Shown here: piece by piece, positions 34,856 to 48,588 of the stretch | Layout: each line of letters begins with the position of its first letter | Position numbering within the stretch: the stretch's first letter is position 1 | From: Hybos culiciformis | Taxonomy: Eukaryota; Arthropoda; Insecta; Diptera; Hybotidae | NCBI GenBank assembly: GCA_964007475.1 | Contig: OZ023273.1 | Coordinates: 114,685,812-114,749,811 of the forward strand | Direction of reading: 5' to 3' | DNA length: 64,000 bases | Made by a program: the position numbers and the translations under genes | Notes under the pieces: model-generated | Told to the model about the DNA's origin: nothing | The model's input: only the letters and a program-made list of their open reading frames with translations | Database searches by the model: none

Positions 34856-35410
34856 TCATTGATATCTGCTGTCTCCAGTACAACATCCAGTGGCATCTAA
34901 TCGTCCAGATTTGATTGAACATTTCATATGATTTTTCGCTGTAGCACTTGGTCGTTTTCGTAGTATTCTCAATAAATACTCTGATGGTGTATTACTTTGC
35001 TCTCGTTTTGGTGATAAAAAACCAACTCCTGAATCGTGACCACTAGAATGATGTGATTGCATCGAAGTATCTTGAGGTTTACATTTTATCATACATTTTA
35101 TTATACATCATTATACATTTACATGTAAGTTAATGTGCATTATTTCTTCCCAAAAGGCTGCAACAATTTCAATTGAATTTGAACTAGAACACTTTTTGAG
35201 ATTTCATTTGGACGAATCTGGAATCCCTCAGCCCGTTGGGCTGTAGTACAACTGAACTAATTAGCGTCTTAACTACTATTTAAAAATAAACGATAAACTT
35301 TTAATACTTACACATTTTTGAAATGTATCTGAGTGTAATGCAAAGCCGAATCATTTGAATTTATTAACGATTTTGGAAAGGGTACGTCAATATATTCTCT
35401 TCGCCGTTGA
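34856..35410 (-). pseudogene. Orphan 3' gene end: two coding exons, unknown family
   Basis: Exon 35312-35410 is preceded by TTCTATTTTCAG and followed by the consensus donor GTAAGT. It encodes QRRREYIDVPFPKSL then NDSALHYTQIHFKN. It leaves in phase 2, which fits an acceptor before 35042. The terminal exon 34856-35042 continues GHDSGVGFLSPKREQSN and ends CTGDSRYQ with TGA. The tyrosine motifs YIDV and YTQIHF resemble docking sites in phosphotyrosine adaptor tails (DOK/IRS-like), but I do not recognise the protein. No upstream exons were found up to the K2P gene, and repeats flank both sides. It is either a displaced gene fragment or the end of a gene with very distant exons. Confidence 0.45.
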
Positions 35411-35616
35411 CTGAAAATAGAAAATATATAAAATATACAAACAAAACTTAATATTATTAATATAAATAACTTGTAACAAAACAAATATTAACTGTGGATA
35501 ACGTGGAGATCAAAGTTTTTAATTAAAAAATCGTATTTTCACATACTCATAACTAGAAAGTATTCCTTTGCTATCTTAAAACCTGGGAATGACCTGATTG
35601 TCTAACCATTGCCTTA

Positions 35617-36186
35617 TGCTAGAGATAGAGTCGACGTAATTCACGCGCGTATGCGCGCGTAAAAAAAATAAAAAAAACCTGTTTTTTTACCTGTTATGCT
35701 CAACGCCGTTCACATGCGAAAAACAAAAGAGAAAAAGAGAAAAATTAAATTAGAAAAATAAAATGGATTCTGTTTGTAATATTTTTATAATGCTTTTTAA
35801 TTTATTTATAACTTAATAAAACATAAAAAATTTTAATAACTTTGCAATAAATAATTATTTAATTTTTATTTTTGAATATAATTATATTTATGAACTTTTT
35901 TATTTTATTAAATAATTATTTGTTTGTAAAATTTTTTTTTTCTAAATACAACAAAATAAACAACACAATTTTTTTTTCTAATTACAACAAAATAAACAAC
36001 ACAATTATAAACAAATGATTTCCACAATGTACGGCGTAAAATACTGGGAAAGTTAAAATATTTCAACTTTTACGCGCGTAAGCTACGTTTTACGTCGTTG
36101 CGTATAGCCGGTCTCATACATTTTCATACAATTTGATTTTTTACGTGCGTACACGCGCGTGAATTACGTCGACTCTATCTCTAGCA
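35617..36186. mobile_element. 570-bp element with long CG-containing TIRs
   Basis: The terminal inverted repeats are about 50 bases. The first 34 match exactly (TGCTAGAGATAGAGTCGA and onward through ACGCGCGT). It is flanked by TTA at 35614-35616 and 36187-36189. A 3-bp TWA-type duplication fits PIF/Harbinger-type MITEs. There is no coding sequence. Confidence 0.65.
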
Positions 36187-36249
36187 TTAAGTACAACTCT
36201 ATAATCGTTTAATAAAAAAAATGAGAAAAACATTTTTTTTTTAACTTTA

Positions 36250-38290
36250 TATAGTTTTAATTTTTTTACTGAATAATTCGTTTCATAACTGTATTTATTA
36301 CCTATCAAACCTAAATTATATATATGATAACTAGCTTCCGAAATGATTATTTATATATTTAAATATTATTTGTTATAATTTTTTGGAAACTAAAAATATT
36401 AAAAATTGAAATTCTGGACATGGTGATACAGTTTGAGACATTTAAATTTATTGAATATTTATATGAATATTTTAAAGTTTTAGGTATAGTAGTTGGTACA
36501 TAAATATGTTAATTTTAATTATGTAATTTGTAATTAATTTTTTTTTTGATAATCTTAAAAATAATTAAAACCAAATGCTTATGAAATTAATAATTGGTAT
36601 AATTTAGGTACTTTTTAATGCCTTATAAAAATAATACTTCGAAAAAGAAATTTAATGAATCATATCTACTTTTCTACCGCAGTGTAGATAACGTAATTTT
36701 TTTTTAGTTTTACAAGTGATATGATTTTCATATTTTTTATTTATAGTAATTTATTCTTTTATTTATGTTGACATCATCCTTGCCATCATACTTTTGTCGC
36801 CTTTGTCGCCTTCTGACCTTGCAAACAAAATATCTCGAAATTTGAACTAAAAATTAAAACTCTTATAATCAAAAATTTTATCTTACCTTTAACAAAAAAA
36901 AAATCTCTTCTCTTGAAGAAATATAAAATTAAAAGAGAAATTTTAAAGAGTAAAAATAATGGAACAGATTTTTTTTTTTAATTTATGAATTTTAAGTGAG
37001 TAAAGTTTTCGGAAATAAGTTATTGAATTTTATTGTTGTACAAAAACACAATTAATTTTTTATTGTCTTTACATATTTATTATTACTTCAAGACATCATT
37101 GAAATATGGGTTAGTAAATGATGCTGTAAAATTATTAAACATAAATATAAAAAAATTATTCAAATCGGACAATGTTCTTTTTTTGCTCTTTTTTTTCCAC
37201 AGAAAAATCAAAAAAAAAGCAAAAAATGAAAATTGTTCGATTTGAATAATTTTTTTATATTTATGTTTAATAATTTTAAAGCATCATTTTACTAACCCAC
37301 ATTTCAATGATGTCTTGAAGGGTGGAGGCTCTTCAGCCGGACAATTCTTGGTAATTGATGTCACAATTATTGAGCATTTAGTGCTTAATTTGTGACTATT
37401 AGTGCCACAAAAACTAGAATTTGGGCTCGCTTGGTTTTTGAGAAATTTTGATTTTCGAATTTCGAACATGGGTCAAGGGGTTTCTCTGGCCGGATTCGAA
37501 GTAATAAAAAATATCACCGTCTTGAAGTAATAAAAAATATGTAAAGACAATAAAAAATTAATTGTGTTTTTGTATAACAATAAAATTCAATAACTTATTT
37601 CCGAAAACTTTACTCACTTAAAATTCATAAATTAAAAAAAAAATCTGTTTTTATATTTCTATAAGAAAAGAAATTTTTTTTTTGTTAAAGGTAAGATAAA
37701 ATTTTTGATTATAAGAGTTTTAATTTTTAGTTAAAATTTCGAGATATTTTGTTTGCAAGGTCAGAAGGCGACAAAGGCGACAAAAGTATGATGGCAAGGA
37801 TGATGTCAACATAAATAAAAGAATAAATTACTATAAATAAAAAATATGAAAATCATATCACTTGTAAAACTAAAAAAAAATTTACGTTATCTACACTGCG
37901 GTAGAAAATTATATATGAACCATCCAATTTCTTTATCGAAGTATTATTTTTAAAAGACATTAAAAAGTACCTAAATTATACCAATTATTAATTGCATAAG
38001 CATTTGGTTTTAATTATTTTTAAGATTATCAAAAAAAATTAATTACAAGTTACATAATTAACATATTTATGTACCAACTACTATTTTACCTAAAACTTTA
38101 AAATATTCATATAAATATTGAATAAATTGAATTGTCTCAAATGTACTACCATGTCCAGAGTTTCAATTTATGTTTCATAAATTTCCGTAAATAAATACTC
38201 ATTTAGGAAGTTAAATTAGTTATCATATATAATTTAGGTTTGATAGATAATACATATAGTTATGAAACGAAGTAAAAAAGTCAAAACTAA
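36250..38290. repeat. Two-kilobase inverted repeat with nested palindrome
   Basis: The left arm (about 36250-37093) and right arm (about 37522-38290) are inverted copies with high identity; for example CTTTGTCGCCTTCTGACC at about 36808 pairs with its complement at about 37765. Within the spacer a second palindrome (about 37087-37320) repeats the segment around CATCATTGAAAT. No transposase frame is present. Confidence 0.8.
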
Positions 38291-39559
38291 AATTCAAACA
38301 TTTTTTTTCAGTTTTTTTATTTGAAAACGATTATAATAGTATACACGCATTCATTTATTATGTATACAACATATGTAAAAACATACAAGATATACATAAT
38401 ATACTGTAGATACAATAATCAAAGAATAAGCATAACATGGTATCTAAGTACGCACTTATATTTTACTATTTGTTAAAGTTAAATGATTAAAAAAAAAACC
38501 GAACAATCAAAATGTCATTCTAAATTTGTACAGCTGAAAACTTTAATTTCCTATTTTTAATTTTTATTATCGCAAAAATATGCATAAGGTAAAAAAATTA
38601 ATATCCAGATACTTGAGAGTTATTTCTGCGACTTATGTTTATTATAAATGGTCTCATAAAAGTTACAAGAAAGATAATATTTTTAAATGAAAATATGGTA
38701 AATTCCAGAGCAAGCAAATGCTTCGACATAAAATTTTCAAAATCAACGAAATATTAATGTAACAAAAAATAAATTTAAAATTCATAAATTAATTTTGAAA
38801 ATGATTGTAATATTGTTTTTATGTTTTTTCATCATAGGAAACATTTTGTTTCAAAAACTATAAAAAGGACAAAATTTTGAAGCTTATTCATTCAATAAAT
38901 TTTGATATGGAGCACTTACCTTATAATTTTTTTCTTTATGTACATTTAAAACAGAAAAATTTATCGCCAATTAATATTTTGATAGTTAATATATATTTCT
39001 CTTAAAAATGTTTGATGATGATTAAGTTAAAGAAAAATACATTTTTTGTGTAAGAAAAAATACAAAATAGAAAATTCTGTTTCATTTATTTATTTATAAA
39101 AAGAATAAAGTTTTTTCCGAGTTCAATATAATTTGGAAAAAAAAAATATATAATATTTTTCAAAATTGAAAAAATATATCGAAAAATAAAAATAAATATA
39201 CAAAATTTTTTTTTGTCAACATATAAAGAATACATAAAATGAGATCAGTTCTCAACGGATTTTCAAACGAGTCGGTCATAAAAGTGAAAAAGTTTCAACT
39301 CAGCAAATGTTCGAAACGAGAAAATCGTTGAAAAAGAAAATAAATAATTTAAAAAAAATATATACATTTATATAGAATTAGTACCTAATTAAAAAAGATC
39401 TCAATCGCAATTATTTTTTTTTATTATTTTTCTTTTGTTTTTGTTATTTATTATTTATTTTTAAATCCATCATAGAGATTAAGATTAATCCACCGCAAGA
39501 AAAAAAAAAAGAATACGAATTAATTTTGAAAAAATATTTCAAATTGAAAAAATTTAAAA
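38291..39559. other. Upstream region of K2P channel first half A
   Basis: AT-rich with no repeats recognised beyond homopolymers. It must contain the promoter and 5' UTR of the first-half A transcript, but no defined element can be picked out. Confidence 0.4.
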
Positions 39560-42500
39560 ATGTCTTCATCTCCAGCTCCACCACCTACATCATTGGCTAG
39601 CAATAAAAAAGGTCGTGCACCACGACCGCCAAGAATTTATATAAATCCAAATCCAGCATACAGCAGTGGTGGCCTACCATCGGGTATGTCATCAGCTTTG
39701 CCACCACATTATACAGCTGGAACACATTATACGGCTGGCGGTGCTGCTAGCAGTCAACCGTATTGGCCACATCATGCAAATCCATTTAGTCAAATGTATT
39801 CTGAAGGTCGTGCAGGAGTTGCATTTTTAAATAAGGGTTTTGAAGGTTTTGTTGACTTCACTAAATCTGGAATGAGTTTCGGTGAAAAATTCTCATACGG
39901 ATTATATGATAAAATAAGTAAATGGTCAAAAAAATGGTTTACACATATTTTTCTAGTTCTTGTGGTTATGTTGTACAGCGTTGGTGGTGCAGTTATATTT
40001 CAAGCAATCGAAGGTAAATTTTAGATTTAGAAATACGTTTAGCACAATAAATATTGTAGTAGTAATTCAGTTGTGTTCTTTTGTTTTAATGTCTTATTAA
40101 ATTTTTTTTCAACAACTTACCAATTAATTTCAGGATCAAAAACACTATGAAATTTTAATTTCTTAAAATCTGAGTTTCGACCGGCTACCATGAGTTATGT
40201 TATTTACAAACACTTTTATAACAAATCAAATTCAGAATTTTGGTGGTTCTAATATAATAATAATTTGAAAATTCAAATGTAATAGTTTACAAATTCAGGG
40301 AAATTTATGAACTTCCGAATGAGGAATAATTTTCACAATATGGGACCAAAATTACATGAAATCAATATGTAGTTTCTACGTAATGCGAATTCCAGCATTG
40401 ATTTTTTTTTTGGTCATTTTAAGTAACAGCTTGAAAAGTGTAATTAACACATTTAACAAATGACGGGCAAGGTGGTTCTTTTTATTTAAATTTTTGATTT
40501 GAAATTTTTGCTATTGTTATTATAATAATTTTTTGGCGCACCTTCCTGATATAATTTTATTCATAAATTTTATTAGAGTAATTTATTAATTGGGTATTCA
40601 AAAATAATATCCATATTCATTAACTTTCTTTTTGAGGTAATATAGAATATTCGCATGCACGATTCAATCTCATAAAACCAATAATACTTTGTTTTCCTTC
40701 ATTTTACTTTTCCCATTTTCCTTAACTCGCTGTGTTCGTTTCTGAAGTTTTATTGAATTATTTTGAGACATTTATTTCATATTATATTTATTTGCGTGTA
40801 AATTTTTTTAATTTTTTATTAGACAGATTAATCGCGGTATTATGAAATTTAAGTTTAATACATGATATTGAAAAAAATACTTAGTAACGAAGGACAACAC
40901 TGTGTATAACATAAGTTCTCATACAAATTTAAACAACAATTTTAAAGCGGTAGAATGTTTTATAGTTATTTTCAACACTTTATGTGGAAATACATATATT
41001 AACCTTAGCCTACAATAAATGTTTTTAAATTATTCCCCATTTCCCTTGTTTTATATTCAAAATCTCTTTTTAAAATTATCACAAACTGCACGCACCAATT
41101 TTCTAATTAATGCAGAATTGTTTAAATATTTTCGCGTCATAAATTTGTAAAGTATATCATATACTTTAAATTTTTAAGAGCTTATCAGTATTAAGATCCT
41201 AATTGTGCAATATTTTTATATCTAAAATGAAAATTTATAAATTAATGGCAAAGACCGTTTTAATTTTAAAATGAATTTATATAAATAAAGGCCTGTTAAA
41301 ATATAAAAAAAAAAAAATTTAATTTAATAGAATATTTTATTTAATAAAATATTATATTTTCCACCTTTACTGTGTGTAGAATTGTAGACCAATAAAATGA
41401 ATGGAAAATGAAAACATAATGACATAGCGAATTTATGCTCTAGTTTGCTTATAAACTATAAGTAATATTAATTTAAGATTTCAAAAATTTTTTATTAGTT
41501 TTAGTAGTTTATTTTATTTCTTAAATTAATTTATTGCTTGATTAGGAAAATTAAACCAAACACTTTCATTTTTAGAGAACTAATAAAATTGCATTAATTT
41601 GCTAAAATGGGTGAAATAATGAAATAAATCTAAATCAGAAAGTGTTTATAATTTTCAATTTCAATATTTAATTTTTAATTTCATTTGGGGAAATCCTATT
41701 GAGATTTTTTTTTTTCAAATACATATTAAAAACTAGGAGTTAAGTTAAAATAAACAATTTTTTATGTGTTTACATTTTGAAAATTTGATTATACAAAACA
41801 AAACATTAATAATATTATTTTATAAATAAAATCTGTTTTTAATCGAATACATTGAATTTTCTACGGTCTATGCAATTTCCAGGAATAATGTGCTAATTAA
41901 AACAAAAGACTTTTCTTAATGTATATTCACATAATATAATGTATGAAAAGTGAAGAATTTTGGAGAAAATATGTTAAGTTTAATATTGTGAGTGGTAGTG
42001 CATAAACAATTTAAAGTTTCCGTATTCGGTTAAGAGCAAACAAAAAGAAAATTCTTGTTCATTATAACTACACTTTTAATTTTAAGTCCAGGAATTTTTT
42101 CTTGAGAAAAGAATTATTTGAAAATTCTTGTGTTGAAGAAGTCTTGACTATAAAATAAAAGGAAATTTAAAATAAATTCATTCCTTTTTTAAATTTTCAT
42201 ATTAAATAAAATTCAACCAATTTCACATGTATAGTACACACACCAAAACTATAAACAATTTTCATCGCTTTTATGCCAGTAAAATAAAATCGTTTTGGTT
42301 TAGTTTTAATTTATTATGTATATTATAAAAGTACCTACAAGGAATAAAAAATATATACATATTTGCATTTGCTTTGACAAATTTTTATTTGCAAACTATG
42401 ACAGAAAAAAAAAACTATTTTAATGGATGAATTCAACAAGATCAAGGTCATAAGTTCATTAAAATTTAATTTTTATGCGTAAAAATCCTTTTCTTGAATA

Positions 42501-45336
42501 ATAAATGTATGTACATAGATAAATACAATATTTTTGTACAGAAAGCTTAATTCTTATTCTATTAATCAATTTAATTTAAATATTAATCATTTTATACATA
42601 TTTTCGGTATAAATAATTATGAATTAGCGTAAAAAGATAATGTAGGTAAAATTTAACTTTGATAAATGTGTAAAAAAATTGTCATATTTTTATTAATCAA
42701 AAACTCTAAGTTGGAAATTCTTGGAATACTTTACGCGATACCACCACTTTTATGATAAATAATATAGTATGTATTATTAGGCGTCCTCCGATTTTTGCAC
42801 AAAAAAACTCTTTTTCCCAGTTTATAATCTTAAAAATATCTAATTGGTAGCTAACAATTTAGTAGTGTAAACAGTTTACAGAAAGGAACACTTTTATGGT
42901 CTAGCTTTTCTTAGGTTATTATTTTTGGTCGAATTTGTAAATTTTTTATAATTTTGCCATAACTTTTTCGGTTAAGTTAAAATTTATAGCAAAAATTAGT
43001 CAACAGTGTTTGATGGGGCGAATCAAAAGATTACAGTGTATAAATATTTTTTAAGAGATCTGATGAATCAAATCAAAGTTACTCCTTAATAAATACAAAT
43101 ATATATTATAAAATTTTATATTTATTTAATCTTTATGAAGAAAAATAATAGAAAATTGTATGCTAAATTTATTCGAGTTTACTCATTCGTCGTCAATAAA
43201 TGTTAATGTATTATATATATATATGTTGTATCAAAACAAAAATAAAATTTGTGTATAATTTTATAATTAGAAATATAAAAGAAAAAAAATTATTTAAAAT
43301 TCGTGGGAAAAAGTTAATACTAGTCATTGCAGAATTCTATAATTCCGCTAATTAACACATCATTTTTCAAAATATGGATTTCTTTTTATAAATTTTTCAT
43401 CGCAGTGTCAAAATCTAAGTTGAACAGCCTTCTTAAAAAATTCTAGAAATCAAAATATCTGAATTAAATAACAGATTTCAATTTACGTTTTAATTTAATT
43501 ATATTAATTTATGTTTTTGTTTTTATCTCGAAGTCGTTCTGAAATAATGAAAACAAAAAACAGAAAATGTAGATTGCTTTTTATTTAAGTCTAAATCTCT
43601 TTATAGAATATTTTATATTGCTATATTCAATTATTTATTTTATTTATTAATTTAATAAGTTAACTACCAAGCGCATTTCCTTAAATTAAGTTAAGCAGAG
43701 CTAAAATTCTTTAATAAAATATTAAAAATTAAAAATAAATCTTTTGTGGTAATTTAAATATTATTCAAAATTAATGTTTACGATTTCACGATTATAGTGA
43801 TAAATTACTTAGAATAGTAATTAGAAGAACTACTTCCGAAAGATAAATATGTAATTTATAGCAAGAATAAATGCAACTTATCATTTTGATCAGTTTAAAA
43901 ATCGTAGCAGTAATTTAAATTATTCATCTCTGCAAGTAGTTACACCTTCAAAATGTTGTTAACTAGTATTTATATGTAAATTATTTAAATAAGCTAGTTC
44001 TATATATAGTTTATCATGTAATGTAGTTAGTTCCATATAAATATGTAGAATTAATTAATTTGTTAGTGTTAAATTTCATAATTCGCGAAGGACAGCATAA
44101 TATAGGAAAAAGAAAAGGTTATTTCTACATTTGATTTTCCTCTTAGAATTTTTTTCTATTTGATGTTAAAAACTTTTTAATTATAGTAATATATCAATTT
44201 AAAATAATTCACTAAAATTAAATTGATTTTTAAGATGACACAAGTCCGGAAATAAATTTATTTTTTTTTAATCACATTCGCAATTAATTTTTATATAATT
44301 AACCCAAGTAAAATATATTAATGTCTACACTCATATCTTGATATTTCTTATATATATTTTCCATAACAACATTGAATCATTGATGTTTTTATAGACAAAG
44401 TAATCTCGCGAAATTAACTTAATTTATTTTATTTTATTCAATCTATTTTTACATTTTTTTTTCATCATTTTGTGAAAATTATTTAGTAACCCAAGTTTCA
44501 AACTAAGCCAAGTTTCAAACAAATTTTTATTTAAAATAGGGATTAGAATTAAGAATTAAGGACCATTATTCATTTTCATAAGCAATTAAAAAATTACTAT
44601 GAAGTCAGTACACCAAAAAAAAACTAATAATAAAAGCAAAAGATTAAATTTAAAACCAACTGAAATTATTCACAAAATATCAATAAAAATTTTAAGCTTT
44701 TCGTTTAGAATTAATTGAAAACTTTTGTTAAGAATAACTAACTCCAAATGAGACAACTTATTTTGAACATATCTAGATTTTGGTTTTGAAATATTCGTCT
44801 TTGGTAATTTTTAATTGGAAGCTTCATTGCGAATGTAAAAATAATAATTGGATCACGTACGAATAGGTAGTCTCATACTGTTTTGCTATTCAATGTATGA
44901 AATTTTTGCTTCATTGCTCCCAGAACTAGATTAAATTAGGTTTTCAGTTTTTCCATGATATAATATAAAGAATCAATCATATTGTGAATTTCTTTTTATT
45001 TTCAGGACGACATGCAAAAACGAAATTCGATGAAACCCAAGTAAAACAAAAAAAATTTTTTTTAGAAATGAGAACGGTTGCAGCAGATAGGGAAACTCTT
45101 CGGGTAGGTTATTAAATACAGTTTTTAGTAATAAAAAAATTATTTATTATAAAGTTTGTTTCAGTATTATCCAGACGAATGGGACGGTAAACTTGTCCAA
45201 ACAATGCGTTCTCATAAAGCAGCCCTAGATTCATTGCTCAGTTCTAATAAGACAATAAAAGAATTAGAAGAATTTGAAAGTCCATGGACATTTTGGAATT
45301 CTATGTTCTATTGTGGGACAATTTACACAACAATCG
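39560..45336 (+). CDS. K2P potassium channel, alternative first half A (TM1 and pore 1)
   Basis: Three exons, 39560-40013, 45006-45103 and 45165-45336, with consistent phases (1, 0, 1) encode 241 residues. The Pro/Ser-rich N-terminus is followed by TM1 (HIFLVLVVMLYSVGGAVIF), the conserved IEG, a cap region and pore helix WTFWNSMFYCGTIYTTI. The exon ends one base into the first Gly of the GYG filter. K2P channels are dimers with two pore loops per subunit that pass leak K+ current at the plasma membrane. A TM2-TM4 half is missing here, and the only one found downstream is at 54738-56645. Its first codon is completed correctly by this phase-1 end, giving a 520-residue channel. The ATG at 39560 is the first in frame. 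The gene symbol is left open; it resembles the fly TWiK-like K2Ps. Confidence 0.85.
40014..45005 (+). other. 5-kb intron of K2P first half A
   Basis: Donor GTAAAT, acceptor TTATTTTCAG. AT-rich throughout, with no coding exon recognised. The stretch at about 42775-43085 has a somewhat different composition and may be an old repeat. Confidence 0.6.
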
Positions 45337-47228
45337 GTAAGTCAAATTCGAAATTTTAAAAGAAATTATTAATAAAATTGTTTTAAGATAAGTTCATAAT
45401 TATATAATATTCATTTTTTTAATTCGAAGAAAAATAAAAGTTGAACGTTATAATGAGAATTATAACTAGAATTATAATTAAGCAGAGCTGTAGAGATTTA
45501 AAAGCACAACAAAATTTATATTTCAAGCCTTGAAATGTAGAGGGTTCTAAACGCGTGAATTTACTTATATAAAACAAATGAGTCTTTTTATTCGTTTATT
45601 AACAATTTTAAATCGTATAAGTTTGATATAATTAAAAGTTTGTTTATAGGACTAATAGCAAATGAGTGTAAGCCCTGTTTGTAGTTTAATCTTTTTAATT
45701 GAGAAAAAAGGCGATATAGTAATTCTATAACGAATAGAGTATTCGCACTCGTTGGTGAAAAAACTTGACGCAAAGCGAATTAATTTTAATTTATGAACAT
45801 TTGCAAATCGCCCATAGAATCAATACTGAACTTTATCAACTATTCACAATTTTTAAACCTGAATCGATAATCATTAACCTTGAAAACATAATTTTGTCAG
45901 CGATATATCAATCCATTTCTTGGTAAATAATTTTTTTTAAGCTTTTCAGTATTAGTTCATGAAATCAATTACTTTTTTATTTAACTTATAATTACATAAA
46001 TACAAATAAACGAAAAAAGACCTTTCACTAATGAACGAATATAAAACTTTTAGATGGCTATAAATATTTTCGCAACATTTTTCGCTTCATAACATTTCAA
46101 AACTACATCATAAAATTTATAAATTTATCGTGGGACTTAAGGCTGAACAAGAAAATTTACAACTTATAAAAATCTAAAATGAAAAATAAATAAAATTTAC
46201 ATGAATATCAGAGGGAATTAATAAAATTTTTAAATTCTATACATAATTAAAGAAAATTCCTGTATACATATACGTATACCTTTGGAGGTTTTTTCTATTA
46301 ACAGCCACTTTCAACTGAGTGAATTCGGTATATTGAAAGAAAAAGAAATTTTTAAATAATAACAAAAGCAATATATATTCTAAGCAAGGTAAGCTACTAT
46401 GATGAAAACGGTTCAAATTTTTGCCTATTTTTTGTGTTATGTTGGATTTTTACTAACTTAAAGCACCCCCTAAAATTACACCCAGTTGCTGAACTAATAA
46501 GCGTTACACTCAATCGAAGTATATAAATTTTATCAATCAGTATTCTCTTTTGGTATTGACTTGTTGTTTTTTGGAATGTCATCATCATTTCGTAGTCTTC
46601 AGATGAATTAACTTCCACTGAAAAATTCATAGTTCCATAAATTCAATAAATCTGGTATATTTCATAACACAGTCTGGATGCCTGAAAAAGTCGTCTACTC
46701 TATTCTGATACTTCATGCAATTATAAACCTCTGTTCTGTGTTAATTCAAGGTATAAGTCTATATTGCGTAAGTCTTAAAAGTCAACTTTTGAGATAATTG
46801 TATATTTGGAACTTAAAAAACTATCTCAAACCTATCAAAACAGAATTACACCTTTCTTGCTTAGTAAGGCAATATTATACTAAGTATCGTTTTAGGACAA
46901 AAAAAATAAAAAAATTAATTTCAACATTAGATAATATGTAATATTTGATCAACGAGTATTTGAGAAAAAAAATTAAAATAGTCCTTTCAAAGTTCAAACA
47001 TTTTTTAATCTCTTTGATCTGAATCTTTTTTCAAACGAAAAAAAAAATCTTTTTTTTACTTTTAAAATTAAGAATTTTGTTACCTAGAACCTACCTCAAA
47101 TGCTTTCATTTAATTCGGTATATTTAACAGTATACAATATCAATAAAAAAGATTCAAAGTTAAGGTTAGTGTTCTTTAAATAAAACTATGTATGAAAATA
47201 AATCTAAAAATATTTTTAAATTTATTTT

Positions 47229-47790
47229 TTAGCCCGTTTTCCATTTAAAATAGAAAAACGGATTATGTGTTTCCATAAAATGTCTGTCCGTCCGCCACTA
47301 ATATCCTGATTCTTGATGAACAATTTCGATTCTCTAAGTCATCTCTGCTAAAATATGAAATTCTACGATTCTGCGTTTATGGGAGTGAAAGACCAGCAAA
47401 GGATCTCAATAATTTTCTTATTAACTTTATATACGTATTAATTTTAAAATTTTGAAATAAATATAATGAGACGATATCGATTAGAGAACCAAAAAAAAAT
47501 GATAAGACTTTGATTGTGTTTAAGAATTCGTAGTGGGGATTGAAAATTGATTTCCCAGCAAATTGGTACGTGAGTAGTGTAGATTAAAGGAACGTAAAAA
47601 ATTTTCGTTCAACGATTGTTGCCAAGCAACAAATTGGGCACTGAAAACGAATCTCGATGAAAATCGGAATATGGATAGAGATTGATTATAGACATATTAA
47701 GAAGAAAATTCTTCCGAAAGTATATTAAATGGAAATGTTGAAAACGGATCCCATACTTCATTTACGAAGTACTGTTCTATATTTTTTAGT
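47229..47790. repeat. Dispersed repeat remnant
   Basis: It begins near a short hairpin (CCGTTTTCCATT... with AAAAACGG) and contains ATGTCTGTCCGTCCG, a signature common in insect interspersed repeats. It ends near CATTTACGAAGTACTG. No coding frame. Confidence 0.4.
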
Positions 47791-48327
47791 TTTCAATTTT
47801 GTACTAGGATAATGACAAAAAAAAATAAACACTACCGTTGTGACATCATAGATTAAATAGATTTTCGGTTTTATTATGATTTTTTTTCAATATGAAATTT
47901 TTCGCACCATCTTCTAGTAATTTTAATGATTTCTAATAATAAATTTGAATAAATTCCCACGCATTTTTGAATCAGACATAAAAAATAATTAAAAAAAAAT
48001 ATCTATTTTTTTCTAGAGAAAATTAAGTTATCAAGAAATTTTTGATGATAAATTAATTTATAAAATATTTTGTCTAATACAAAATGACATTAATTTATTA
48101 ATTTTAACAATTTTTTAAACAAGACGCTAGAGCTTGATGATCGAAATATTTGTTGTCGTAATTTAATAAAAAAAAAGAGTTTCCAGCCTTGAATGAAATC
48201 ATCAAACCTTACATAAATTATTTGTGTTCAATTTAACGTTAAATTATAATTTTAATACATTTTAGGAGAACAAAATAGTTAATTTTCGAAGATTTTTGTA
48301 TAAGTTTAATGATTTTATAAAATATAT

Positions 48328-48588
48328 AACGTCTGCTGAGAAATGAAACAACATATGACATTTATACGTCATTATTTGACAATAGCACCATTCGATTCCT
48401 CGTACTCGATTTTATAAGTACAACTACTTTGCAATATTCTTAATGTTGATTAAAATGTGTTTTTTAGATGAAAAATGTACGCTACTTGATATTTTTTCAT
48501 ACGTTTTTTTTAATTTTCAAATCTTTAAATTCAAATTACTCGAAACTATACTATTCATTATACGTTGTTTCATTTCTGAGCAGACGAT
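48328..48588. mobile_element. 260-bp TIR element, copy 1
   Basis: The ends are inverted: CGTCTGCTGAGAAATGAAAC and GTTTCATTTCTGAGCAGACG. A second copy in the opposite orientation is at 62082-62348. A TA dinucleotide at the borders would fit Tc1/mariner-type mobilisation. Confidence 0.65.

Noticed and set aside
37033..37469. Open frames within the 2-kb inverted repeat
   Set aside because: They run through the nested palindrome, are composed of low-complexity residues and have no transposase motifs.
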